From positions 1-9,199 of the forward strand of contig JAFGJA010000091.1 in the NCBI GenBank assembly GCA_016929355.1: a stretch of DNA of 9,199 nucleotides, written 5' to 3'. The DNA is from Anaerolineae bacterium. Lineage in GTDB: Bacteria; Chloroflexota; Anaerolineae; Aggregatilineales; Aggregatilineaceae. Shown here one piece after another: positions 1 to 6,407 of the stretch. A program made the translations under genes and the position numbers. Each line of letters begins with the position of its first letter. Position 1 is the first letter of the stretch. The notes beneath the pieces are model-generated. The model was not told the DNA's origin, made no database searches, and saw nothing but the letters and a program-made list of their open reading frames with translations.

Positions 1-861
1 GCCCGCCCCCTCGTAAAGCGACGCCATGACGTAGACCGTCGCTGCGCGGAACATCGCGGGCAAATCCGCATCCGGCACGTAACCGGGCAAAACCACCGCA
101 TCCTCAAGCCCTAACTCAGTAATCCGCTCAAAAAAGTCCTCATACAACCAACCTTTCGCGCCGACCACGACCAGCTTTAACCGCCGGTCATAGGTGCGCA
201 GTTGGGCCAGACTCTCGACTAAGCGCGTCAAATTTTTGCGCGGCTCAATCGTGCCCACGCAGAGCAAAAATCGCTCTGGCAGATCGTACTTGGCGCGCAC
301 CCGCGCGACTTCGCTGGCCGGGGGCACATGGAAATGCGGCGCGGCGGCTTCATGTACCACCGTAATTTTGTTATCCGGCGTGCCATAATACCGGATCAGA
401 TCATTTTTCGTCGCCTGCGAAATAGCAATGATCGCATCGGCCCGTTTGACAAAAAGCGGCATAGCCGCGTTCAAAAACCAGTAATTCAGGCGCTTGTGGT
501 GCTGCGGGAATAATTTGAAGATCAGGTCATGTACGGTCAGAACGGTAGGCACATCACCTACCGGCATGAGTAAATGTTCCGTCGCGTGAAAAACGCGCGC
601 ATTAGGCGCTAACCGCTTATATGATACGCCCGTCACCTGTCCTAAATAGGCCATCATGCGCCAGGGTTTATACCCCAAGCGCACCGAATGACGCGGGATC
701 GCGGCCCAGGCGTCGGGCAATTGGGACTGCGCGGTCCGGTTAAAAAACAGGGTTGGCGGTGTATCCAGTTCGCGGATCAGCACATCGGTGAGCGAGCGCG
801 CATAACGCCCCAACCCCGCCCGGTTATTGATCGCCGCCGACACATCAATGTAAATCGTCAC
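1..861 (-). CDS. Group-1 (GT4-like) glycosyltransferase, partial at the left edge
   Basis: Predicted GT-B fold retaining glycosyltransferase that moves a sugar from a nucleotide donor onto a glycan or lipid-linked acceptor in the cytosol. The 287 visible residues hold the N-terminal acceptor domain, with a glycine-rich loop NNRAGLGRYARSL at about 12-24 and HDLIF at 111-115. The start of the C-terminal donor domain follows, with VGTIEPRKNL at 202-211, VVVGAKGW at 231-238 and SLYEGAG at 281-287. This is where the EGFGLP-type donor-binding motif begins, and the rest lies outside the window. The start is GTG at 859-861: an in-frame TGA sits 12 nt upstream, and GAGGTGG provides a ribosome site. 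It lies 88 bp downstream of the WecG-like gene on the same strand, with a repeat between, so co-transcription for surface polysaccharide synthesis is likely. Family call is firm; donor and acceptor are unknown. Confidence 0.9.
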   Translation of the reverse strand, partial: MTIYIDVSAAINNRAGLGRYARSLTDVLIRELDTPPTLFFNRTAQSQLPDAWAAIPRHSVRLGYKPWRMMAYLGQVTGVSYKRLAPNARVFHATEHLLMPVGDVPTVLTVHDLIFKLFPQHHKRLNYWFLNAAMPLFVKRADAIIAISQATKNDLIRYYGTPDNKITVVHEAAAPHFHVPPASEVARVRAKYDLPERFLLCVGTIEPRKNLTRLVESLAQLRTYDRRLKLVVVGAKGWLYEDFFERITELGLEDAVVLPGYVPDADLPAMFRAATVYVMASLYEGAG

Positions 862-896
862 CCATCCACCTCAATAGCTATATTTCGCGTGTCAAA

Positions 897-965
897 CCTC
901 ACCCCCAGAGCAACTTCAGTTGCCATCCTCTCCACTGGGTGGGAGGGGGTTAGGGGGAGGGGTAA
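897..965. repeat. GC-rich dispersed intergenic repeat, copy A
   Basis: This copy begins CCTCACCCCC (897-906), contains a perfect hairpin GCAACT-TC-AGTTGC (910-923), and then the 17-nt block at 927-943 that recurs exactly at 4157-4173. It ends in a G-rich run followed by GGGGTA. Its right end contributes the last codons and the TAA stop (950-952) of the WecG-like gene. Copy B at 4096-4196 has the same outer and central modules but a different hairpin. This looks like a REP- or MITE-like chromosomal repeat, and it may also act as an mRNA 3' structure. Confidence 0.75.
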
Positions 966-1753
966 AAAATAGCCCGCTCGCGGTAGCGGATCACGGCCCA
1001 GACAAAACGCGGCAAGCGCAGCATCCGCCGCCAGCGCCAGGGCTGCCGGATCAACCGGAACAGCCATTCCAACGCGAGGCGCTGCATCCAACGCGGCGCG
1101 CGCGGTACGACACCCGCGACAAAATCGAACGTGCCCCCGACGCCCATCGCCACACTGACCGCCAGCCGCTCCCGGTTCCGCGCGATCCATTCATCCTGCC
1201 GGGGCGCACCATACGCCACCAGTAAAATATCTGCGCCGCTCGCGTTCACCCGTTCGATGATCGCATCTTCTTCCTCTGGCGCGGGACTGCCCGCATACGT
1301 GCCCACGATCTGCAAACCGGGATTTTGCTCGATCAAACGCGCGGCGGCTTGCTCCGCGATCCCCGGCGCAGCACCCAACAGATACAACGACCAGCCTTCG
1401 CGCGCGGCACGCTGCGCAATGAGCGGCACACCATCCGATCCGGTCACGCGCTCCGGCAAGGGGCGTCCCAGATACCGCGCCGCAAACAACAGCCCGACGC
1501 CATCCGCCACGCAGAGATCAGCCTCTTGCAGCACGCGCATAAACGCGGGGTTCTGCTGCGCGATCATGACAAATTCCGGGCTGACTGTACAGATTTGGTG
1601 GCAAATGTGATGGTCCTGTTGGTGGGTACGATCTCCGGCAGCGATCCAGCCAGCAATCAACTCTAACATACTGGCAAAGGTCGCCGGATCAAGGGGCACG
1701 CCCAGCACATGCAGTCGGGTATCAGTTTTGGATAAAGCGAACGGTGTGTTCAT
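950..1753 (-). CDS. WecG/TagA/CpsF family glycosyltransferase (GT26)
   Basis: Predicted inverting glycosyltransferase of the WecG/TagA/CpsF family, which typically adds N-acetylmannosamine(uronate) or a related sugar to an undecaprenyl-linked intermediate at the inner face of the membrane. Counting from the chosen ATG (267 aa): TVSPEFVMIAQ at 56-66, the conserved ADGVG around Asp84, RVTGSD at 102-107, YLLGAAPG at 124-131, GAPRQDEW at 182-189 and GVGGTFDFVAG at 204-214. A basic and aromatic C-terminal appendage (about 219-267) resembles the membrane-targeting tail of TagA. Two upstream in-frame ATGs (1813, 1777) are less likely: homology starts near DTRLHVLG, and the predicted promoter -10 lies at 1792-1797, downstream of the 1813 ATG. 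No clear Shine-Dalgarno is visible. A His/Cys-rich stretch at residues 44-55 is unusual. It precedes the GT4 gene and probably belongs to the same glycan cluster. Confidence 0.9.
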   Translation of the reverse strand: MNTPFALSKTDTRLHVLGVPLDPATFASMLELIAGWIAAGDRTHQQDHHICHQICTVSPEFVMIAQQNPAFMRVLQEADLCVADGVGLLFAARYLGRPLPERVTGSDGVPLIAQRAAREGWSLYLLGAAPGIAEQAAARLIEQNPGLQIVGTYAGSPAPEEEDAIIERVNASGADILLVAYGAPRQDEWIARNRERLAVSVAMGVGGTFDFVAGVVPRAPRWMQRLALEWLFRLIRQPWRWRRMLRLPRFVWAVIRYRERAIFYPSP

Positions 1754-1791
1754 GATATTCAACAAAAAAACTATCATAAATAGGTAGTCGC

Positions 1792-1820
1792 ATTGTACCG
1801 CGTTGGCCCTCATTTGGGAA
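1792..1820 (-). promoter_or_regulatory. Candidate sigma70-type promoter for the WecG-like gene
   Basis: Read on the minus strand, TTCCCA (1815-1820) and TACAAT (1792-1797) are 17 bp apart, and the -10 matches consensus at 5 of 6 positions. Transcription would start near 1785, giving a leader of about 30 nt to the ATG at 1753. This placement excludes the most upstream ATG (1813) as the start. The -35 is only 4 of 6, so the call is moderate. Confidence 0.4.
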
Positions 1821-1831
1821 TGTACGGTTAT

Positions 1832-1860
1832 TTGCCGCTCGCCTCACGCGCGCATACAAT
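1832..1860 (+). promoter_or_regulatory. Candidate sigma70-type promoter for the glycoside hydrolase gene
   Basis: TTGCCG (1832-1837) and TACAAT (1855-1860) are separated by 17 bp and lie 40 bp upstream of the ATG at 1901. Transcription would start near 1867, giving a leader of about 34 nt. The two divergent promoters of this interval share the same -10 hexamer. No operator-like palindrome is apparent between them. Confidence 0.45.
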
Positions 1861-1900
1861 GGGGCGCATTGAGCCAAACCAATTTTAAGGATACTAACTT

Positions 1901-3346
1901 ATGCCGCAGATCGAACAATGGGCTATTTTTGAGCAGGCTTTCGCAGGCCCCACCGAGGGCAATCCGTTTGTGGATGTAACGCTAACCGCGCGCTTTAGCT
2001 ACAAACATCGCGTGGTGGAAACCGATGGGTTTTACGATGGGAACGGAACATATCGTATCCGGTGTATGCCAGACACGCCGGGTGAATGGACCTACATCAC
2101 GCAGAGTAATGTCACCGCGCTGGACAGTTTGACCGGATCGTTCACTTGCACCGCGCCCGCCGCGACCAATCACGGGCCGGTGGGTGTCCACAAAACATAT
2201 CACTTCGCCTATGCCGACAGCACGCCGTATATCCAGTTCGGGACAACGTGTTATGTGTGGAATCACCAGGGAGCCGCGCGCGAACAACAAACGCTCGCTA
2301 CGCTCAAAACCGCGCCATTTAACAAGCTGCGCATGTGTGTGTTTCCGAAGGATTACGTCTATAACCAGCACGAGCCGGAATTTTACCCCTTTGTGGGCGA
2401 ACCACTCACCGACTGGGATTTCACGCGCTTCGATCCGGCCTATTTTCAGCATCTCGAAAAACTGATCGGTGCGCTGCGTGATCTGAACATCGAAGCGGAC
2501 ATCATCCTGTTTCACCCCTATGATCGCTGGGGGTTCTCGCAGATGGACGCGGCAGCCGATGATCGCTACCTGCGTTATGTCGTGGCACGGCTGGCTCCAT
2601 TCCGCAATGTATGGTGGTCGATGGCGAATGAATTCGACGTAATGCGCGCCAAAACCGAAGCCGATTGGGATCGCTTTTTCCGCATCGTACAGGAGAGCGA
2701 TCCCTACCAGCATTTGCGCTCGGTGCATAACTGCTACACCTGGTATGACCACAACAAACCCTGGGTGACTCACGCCAGCGTGCAAGCCTATGATGTTGAA
2801 CACACCGACCAATGGCGCGAACGGTATCGCAAACCCATCGTGATCGATGAGTGCCGCTATGAGGGCAATGTTCCGAGCATGTGGGGCAACATCACCGCGC
2901 AGGATATGACACGCCTGTTCTGGGAAGGCACATTACGCGGCGGCTATGTCGGACACGGCGAAACCTACCTGCATCCTGACGATGTACTGTGGTGGTCACA
3001 TGGTGGGGAATTGCATGGCGCAAGCCCCGCCCGAATCGCCTTTTTGCGCGAAATCGTGGGCGATTTGCCCCTGGCGGACTATACGCCCATCGCCTCCACT
3101 GCGATTATCGAACCCTGGCATGATTACGCCTGCCTGCGCCGCGCGGATGATCACTTTCTTGTCTATTTTGGTCGCCAGCAGCCCGGTCAGGCGCAGTTCA
3201 AATTACCAGAGAGCCACGCCTACCGGGTTACGCTGATCGATACCTGGGCCATGACGCACACAACGCTGCCTGACACCTACGCCGGATCGTTTACGCTCGA
3301 TCTGCCCGGTCAGCCATACATCGCGTGCAGCATCGAAAAAATCTGA
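1901..3346 (+). CDS. DUF5060/DUF4038-like/DUF5605 glycoside hydrolase, cytosolic
   Basis: Predicted retaining glycoside hydrolase with a clan-A type (beta/alpha)8 barrel, 481 aa. Residues about 4-85 match the DUF5060 N-terminal beta-sandwich (EQWAIFE, GNPFVDV, GFYDGNGTYRIR, GEWTY). The barrel spans about 95-395 and shows the expected pair of acids: Glu244 in WWSMANEFD (acid/base) and Glu317 in PIVIDECRYEG (nucleophile). Residues about 396-481 form a small C-terminal sandwich of the DUF5605 type. No signal peptide or membrane segment is present, so it should act in the cytosol on imported oligosaccharides. AAGGAT at 1887-1892 lies 8 nt before the ATG and supports the start. The gene stands alone on the plus strand and meets the PIG-L gene tail to tail. 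Family assignment is good. The substrate is unknown: relatives with such domains include glycosidases of plant and complex glycans. Confidence 0.85.
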   Translation: MPQIEQWAIFEQAFAGPTEGNPFVDVTLTARFSYKHRVVETDGFYDGNGTYRIRCMPDTPGEWTYITQSNVTALDSLTGSFTCTAPAATNHGPVGVHKTYHFAYADSTPYIQFGTTCYVWNHQGAAREQQTLATLKTAPFNKLRMCVFPKDYVYNQHEPEFYPFVGEPLTDWDFTRFDPAYFQHLEKLIGALRDLNIEADIILFHPYDRWGFSQMDAAADDRYLRYVVARLAPFRNVWWSMANEFDVMRAKTEADWDRFFRIVQESDPYQHLRSVHNCYTWYDHNKPWVTHASVQAYDVEHTDQWRERYRKPIVIDECRYEGNVPSMWGNITAQDMTRLFWEGTLRGGYVGHGETYLHPDDVLWWSHGGELHGASPARIAFLREIVGDLPLADYTPIASTAIIEPWHDYACLRRADDHFLVYFGRQQPGQAQFKLPESHAYRVTLIDTWAMTHTTLPDTYAGSFTLDLPGQPYIACSIEKI

Positions 3347-4051
3347 TTACGGCAGTAAGCGCTCTTTAGGCCGGAAACCGCGCGGCACAAACCGCTCCGC
3401 ATACGCTACCCCGCACTGTGCGCCATACGACCTGTCGCGGGGTATCATGCGTTCCGCCAGATCAACGCCGTGATTCTCGCGCAGCCATTCGAATTGGCTC
3501 GCGTGACAGGCCAGCATCTGACGTTTTTTCTCGTAGACCGCCGAAACATCCACATATTCCGCCGCCGCCGATTCCACCGTGAAATCGACCTCAAAGTAGT
3601 AGATCATCGGCACGGCTGCACACGGGGGATGATCGGTTTTGACATGGGGCACGGTACTGATATAACTCGCGCCACAGACCAATTCACTCGTCGCCATGTG
3701 ATCGGGATGGTAGGCTTCGCGCCAATGCGTGATGATCAGATCGGGGCGCGCCTGCCGGATCATATCCACAAACGCCAAGCGGGTTTCCTTATCGTAGAAT
3801 AATTCCGCGTCAGGGAAATTCAGCCAGAACACTTCCGCCCCGATTACGGCGGCGGCGGCGCGTGACTCTTTCTCCCGAATTTGCGCCAGTTCATCCGGCG
3901 GGATCGTGCGATGGCCCTTATTGCCGTTGGTCGCATACCCCATCATGACGTGATGGCCCATTTCCGCATAGCGCGCCAGCGTGCCGCCGCAGCGAATCTC
4001 AATATCGTCAGGATGTGCGCCAACCGCTAAAACTCTCATTTTTTTGTCCAT
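3347..4051 (-). CDS. PIG-L/LmbE family zinc-dependent N-deacetylase
   Basis: Predicted metal-dependent deacetylase of the PIG-L/LmbE superfamily, which removes acetyl from N-acetylglucosamine-type groups (relatives include MshB, BshB and archaeal diacetylchitobiose deacetylase). The 234-aa protein has the complete signature: AHPDD at 12-16 (His13 and Asp16 zinc ligands, Asp15 general base), a GxxxxNGNKG region at 38-46, and HPDH at 115-118 supplying the third metal ligand. No signal peptide, so it is cytosolic. The ATG at 4051 is supported by AAAAGGA (4058-4064) six nucleotides upstream. It is the last gene of the minus-strand block and is separated from the dehydrogenase by repeat copy B. 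Its TAA (3347-3349) directly abuts the TGA of the convergent glycosidase. Together with the ROK kinase and dre-like operator it suggests amino-sugar processing; a role in thiol or antibiotic metabolism is less likely in this setting. Confidence 0.9.
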   Translation of the reverse strand: MDKKMRVLAVGAHPDDIEIRCGGTLARYAEMGHHVMMGYATNGNKGHRTIPPDELAQIREKESRAAAAVIGAEVFWLNFPDAELFYDKETRLAFVDMIRQARPDLIITHWREAYHPDHMATSELVCGASYISTVPHVKTDHPPCAAVPMIYYFEVDFTVESAAAEYVDVSAVYEKKRQMLACHASQFEWLRENHGVDLAERMIPRDRSYGAQCGVAYAERFVPRGFRPKERLLP

Positions 4052-4095
4052 GATTTTTCCTTTTACAAAGATGCGTTTTTACAAATCACGTTATA

Positions 4096-4196
4096 CCTCA
4101 CCCCCCAACCCCCTCTCCAATTTTGGAGAGGGGGAGTCAGGTGAGCCGTGAAGTTCCCTCTCCACTGGGTGGGGAAGGGATTTAGAAGAGGGGTTA
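4096..4196. repeat. GC-rich dispersed intergenic repeat, copy B
   Basis: Begins with the same CCTCACCCCC (4096-4105) as copy A. It contains a perfect 12-bp inverted repeat (4109-4120 with 4123-4134, TT loop) and then the 17-nt block (4157-4173) shared exactly with copy A. It ends GGGGTTA, where TTA (4194-4196) is the stop codon of the MDR dehydrogenase read on the minus strand. The element fills most of the gap between that gene and the PIG-L gene. The hairpin lacks a clear T-tract, so it may stabilise or attenuate mRNA rather than terminate. Confidence 0.75.
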
Positions 4197-5243
4197 ATAC
4201 GTCAGCACAACTTTAACCGTTTGTTCGGCGTGTTGATCGATCAGTTGGTATGCCTCCGCCGCACGATCATACGGGAACCGGTGGCTGATAATGCCCTCGG
4301 TCTTCAGCCGCCCCTGCGCCAGCAGATCGGTGACAGTGGCGTGAATCCGCACGCGATCCCAGGCGGGATAATCGCGGTGCGGGCAGTCCCACACGGCCAT
4401 ACTCGATAGCATCGTCACGCGGTTATGATGCCATTCTTCACCGAGGTGCAGCGCCGTACCGCCCCCCTGATAATAACCGCCCGCCACAACCACGCCCGCC
4501 TTACGCACCGCGCGGATCGCCTCGTGCAGCGCGGCATAATGACCCGATACCTCAATCGCCACATCTGCGCCCCGGTGCGGACTGGCGGATTTGATCTCAT
4601 AACTCACATCGCAAGCCGCCGGATCAAGCGCGCGATCTGCGCCATACGTCACCGCCAGATCGCGCCGCAGGGAGATCGGATCGACCACATCGATCCACGT
4701 CGCGCCATTGATCCGCGCCAACTGGACCGCCAGCAGGCCAATCGCGCCCATGCCAAAAATCACGACACGATCCCCGGTTTTGATGCGCGCGTCATGCACC
4801 GTTTGCAGCGCCACCCCCGCCAGTGCCAGGAATATCGCATCTTCCGGCTGGATTTCAGGCGGCAGTGGTTCGATCCGGCCTCGATTCGGCCAGTTTTCCG
4901 GCACAAAGGTATGTGTTTCGCGGTGCGGCAGGGGCATATGCACCAGATCACCCACCTGGAGGTGATCGATGGCCGCGCCAACTTCGGTCACGCGCCCGAC
5001 CCATTCATAGCCCAGATACGCGAGATAATCGATCTTATCCTGGCCGGGCAGGAACAAGCGCAGATCGGTATCAAAGTGTTTTTCGTGAAAGGGCGCAGTG
5101 CCCCGGTAGAGATTGAGTTCGGTCCCGTGACTGATGCCGCTCAAAACGGCTTGCGCGCGAATCGCATGGGGTTGCAGAGGGTGTTCGTCGTAGGCGATAA
5201 ACTGTAGATCGCGCGGTCCCATTAATTGCAATGCGTGAGGCAT
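4194..5243 (-). CDS. MDR-superfamily NAD(P)-dependent alcohol/polyol dehydrogenase, BchC-like, zinc ligands not conserved
   Basis: Predicted medium-chain dehydrogenase (349 aa) resembling the subfamily that includes 2-desacetyl-2-hydroxyethyl bacteriochlorophyllide dehydrogenase-like enzymes. The GroES-like half contains SGISHGTELNLYRG at 35-48 and LGYEWVGRVTEVG at 77-89. The Rossmann half has VVIFGMGAIGLLAVQLA at 160-176 (GxGxxG) and DVVDP at 185-189, where the acidic residue suggests NAD preference. The usual catalytic Cys is Ser35, the GHE motif is GYE (78-80), and the four-cysteine structural zinc loop is absent. The zinc chemistry is therefore atypical, although such changes are usual in this subfamily. 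ATG at 5243 is preferred over the in-frame TTG at 5258 because GGAG lies 9 nt before it. In this neighbourhood a sugar or sugar-alcohol substrate is more likely than a pigment. It follows the ROK gene after a 216-bp repeat-bearing gap. Confidence 0.82.
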   Translation of the reverse strand: MPHALQLMGPRDLQFIAYDEHPLQPHAIRAQAVLSGISHGTELNLYRGTAPFHEKHFDTDLRLFLPGQDKIDYLAYLGYEWVGRVTEVGAAIDHLQVGDLVHMPLPHRETHTFVPENWPNRGRIEPLPPEIQPEDAIFLALAGVALQTVHDARIKTGDRVVIFGMGAIGLLAVQLARINGATWIDVVDPISLRRDLAVTYGADRALDPAACDVSYEIKSASPHRGADVAIEVSGHYAALHEAIRAVRKAGVVVAGGYYQGGGTALHLGEEWHHNRVTMLSSMAVWDCPHRDYPAWDRVRIHATVTDLLAQGRLKTEGIISHRFPYDRAAEAYQLIDQHAEQTVKVVLTY

Positions 5244-5358
5244 AATCTTTTGCTCCAAAACTTTAATTTACCTGTTGATTACTCATAGAGAAAACAAATA
5301 GATTTTGCATGATCATGTCGGAGCGAACCAATTCGAACCTCTGATTCACGTTCACACT

Positions 5359-5382
5359 GGGCCGACACTGGTCGGCCCCTAC
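5359..5382. repeat. GC-rich hairpin repeat, first copy in the gap
   Basis: Perfect 8-bp inverted repeat GGGCCGAC-ACTG-GTCGGCCC (5359-5378) followed by CTAC. It has the same plan as the element at 5440-5464: GGGC-rich arm, 4-nt loop, arm ending GCCCCTAC. The body of the stem differs between copies while the ends are kept, as in a dispersed REP-like family. Confidence 0.65.
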
Positions 5383-5439
5383 ATGGGGCGCATTTGCATT
5401 GTTTTCTCCATCGTGTTGCAATTATGAATTGCCTCTACC

Positions 5440-5464
5440 GGGCGGATAGCAATACGCCCCTACG
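5440..5464. repeat. GC-rich hairpin repeat, second copy, overlapping the ROK stop codon
   Basis: Inverted repeat GGGCGGAT-AGCA-ATACGCCC (one mismatched pair) followed by CTACG. On the minus strand the CTA at 5460-5462 is the TAG stop of the ROK kinase gene, so the last codon and stop coincide with the repeat edge. Together with the copy at 5359-5382 it marks the 5244-5459 gap as repeat-rich. No gene was found in this gap. Confidence 0.65.
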
Positions 5465-6407
5465 CCAATTCGTGCCAGACCAGACATGCCGCCCCAATCG
5501 CGCTGTTATTGACTTGCGAGGCGACAACGCGCAACTTATGGCGGCTCATGGGCAGGGTGCGCTGAACGATCTGCGCTTCGGTCCCCACAATGAAAAAATC
5601 GGCAGCAGCCAGACCTAAACCGCCCCCGATCACGATCAACTCAGGGTTAAACAGGCTGACGCAGAAAACCAATGTGCGCAGCAGCCACTCCTGCGCCTCA
5701 TGGATCACCGCCAGCGCGAGATCATCCTTGGCGCGCGCCGCGCGCAGAATATGCGCCGGGGATATATCATCAATACCCGCCAGCACACTTTGCGGATAAG
5801 TGGGCAAATGTTCCTGCACGCCCGCGCGGAAGCCAATGCCCGATACGTACATCTCTGGGCAACCGCGCATCCCGCACGGACACTGCCGCCCGTTGGCGTC
5901 TAGCTGCACATGCCCGACTTCCATCGCGTAATCGTTGGCCCCTTGCAACAACTGCCCGCCAACAATGGCACTCCCGCCCAGGCCGGTTCCAATCGTTATA
6001 AAGATCACATTCTGGCAGCCCTGCGCCGCGCCAAAATACCACTCACCGAGGACATTTGCATTCGCATCAATGCCCAACCAGATCGGATGATCGGTGTTTA
6101 AGCGTTGGTGAATTTCAGCCCGCAGGGGCACATCATCACGCCAGCGTAAATTACTAGACTGCCGGACCACACCCGCCGCCCGATCAATGTGACCGGGAAA
6201 GCCGATCCCGATCCCGGTGACTGGCTGCGTCGCAGCATCTAGTAAATGCTGAATCCCCGCCGCGATCTGATCGATCACTGCCTGCGCCCCTGCCGCAACC
6301 GGGGTAGGCGCGCGCATCTCCGCGTGAACCTGCCCCGCCCGGTTAATCAGCGCAAACCCGATCTTCGTGCCACCCACATCAACGCCGATGGCTAACTGCT
6401 CCGTCAT
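5460..6407 (-). CDS. ROK family sugar kinase
   Basis: Predicted ATP-dependent hexose or amino-sugar kinase of the ROK family (315 aa, normal length) with no DNA-binding N-terminus, so an enzyme and not a repressor. Visible motifs: DVGGTKIG at 10-17 (phosphate-binding), GIGFPGHID at 67-75, Asp114 in IDANANVLGE (catalytic base), ITIGTGLGG at 137-145, EVGH at 163-166. The zinc site CPCGMRGC lies at 176-183, with His166 as fourth ligand. The C-terminal part has LIVIGGGLG at 257-265. Start chosen at 6405-6407, where ATG overlaps the TGA of the SIS gene as ATGA. A longer in-frame ATG at 6431 lies inside that gene and has no better support. No strong Shine-Dalgarno is seen, so translational coupling to the SIS gene is likely. 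N-acetylglucosamine, N-acetylmannosamine or glucose are all possible substrates; context favours an amino sugar. Confidence 0.92.
   Translation of the reverse strand: MTEQLAIGVDVGGTKIGFALINRAGQVHAEMRAPTPVAAGAQAVIDQIAAGIQHLLDAATQPVTGIGIGFPGHIDRAAGVVRQSSNLRWRDDVPLRAEIHQRLNTDHPIWLGIDANANVLGEWYFGAAQGCQNVIFITIGTGLGGSAIVGGQLLQGANDYAMEVGHVQLDANGRQCPCGMRGCPEMYVSGIGFRAGVQEHLPTYPQSVLAGIDDISPAHILRAARAKDDLALAVIHEAQEWLLRTLVFCVSLFNPELIVIGGGLGLAAADFFIVGTEAQIVQRTLPMSRHKLRVVASQVNNSAIGAACLVWHELA

Noticed and set aside
1982..2812. Long open frame on the minus strand opposite the glycosidase (276 codons)
   Set aside because: Wholly inside the well-supported glycosidase gene on the other strand, with no recognisable motif or ribosome site.
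4425..5207. Long open frame on the plus strand opposite the MDR gene (260 codons)
   Set aside because: It is antisense to a gene with clear family motifs, has no recognisable domain and an odd Arg/His/Ile-rich composition; a shadow of codon bias.
5308..5317. Palindrome CATGATCATG upstream of the MDR gene as an operator
   Set aside because: Perfect but only 10 bp and without a convincing promoter around it; expected by chance at this scale.
5330..5339. Minus-strand GGTTCGAATT resembling a tRNA T-loop
   Set aside because: The flanks do not form a T-stem and no acceptor or anticodon arms are present nearby; a chance match in the repeat-rich gap.
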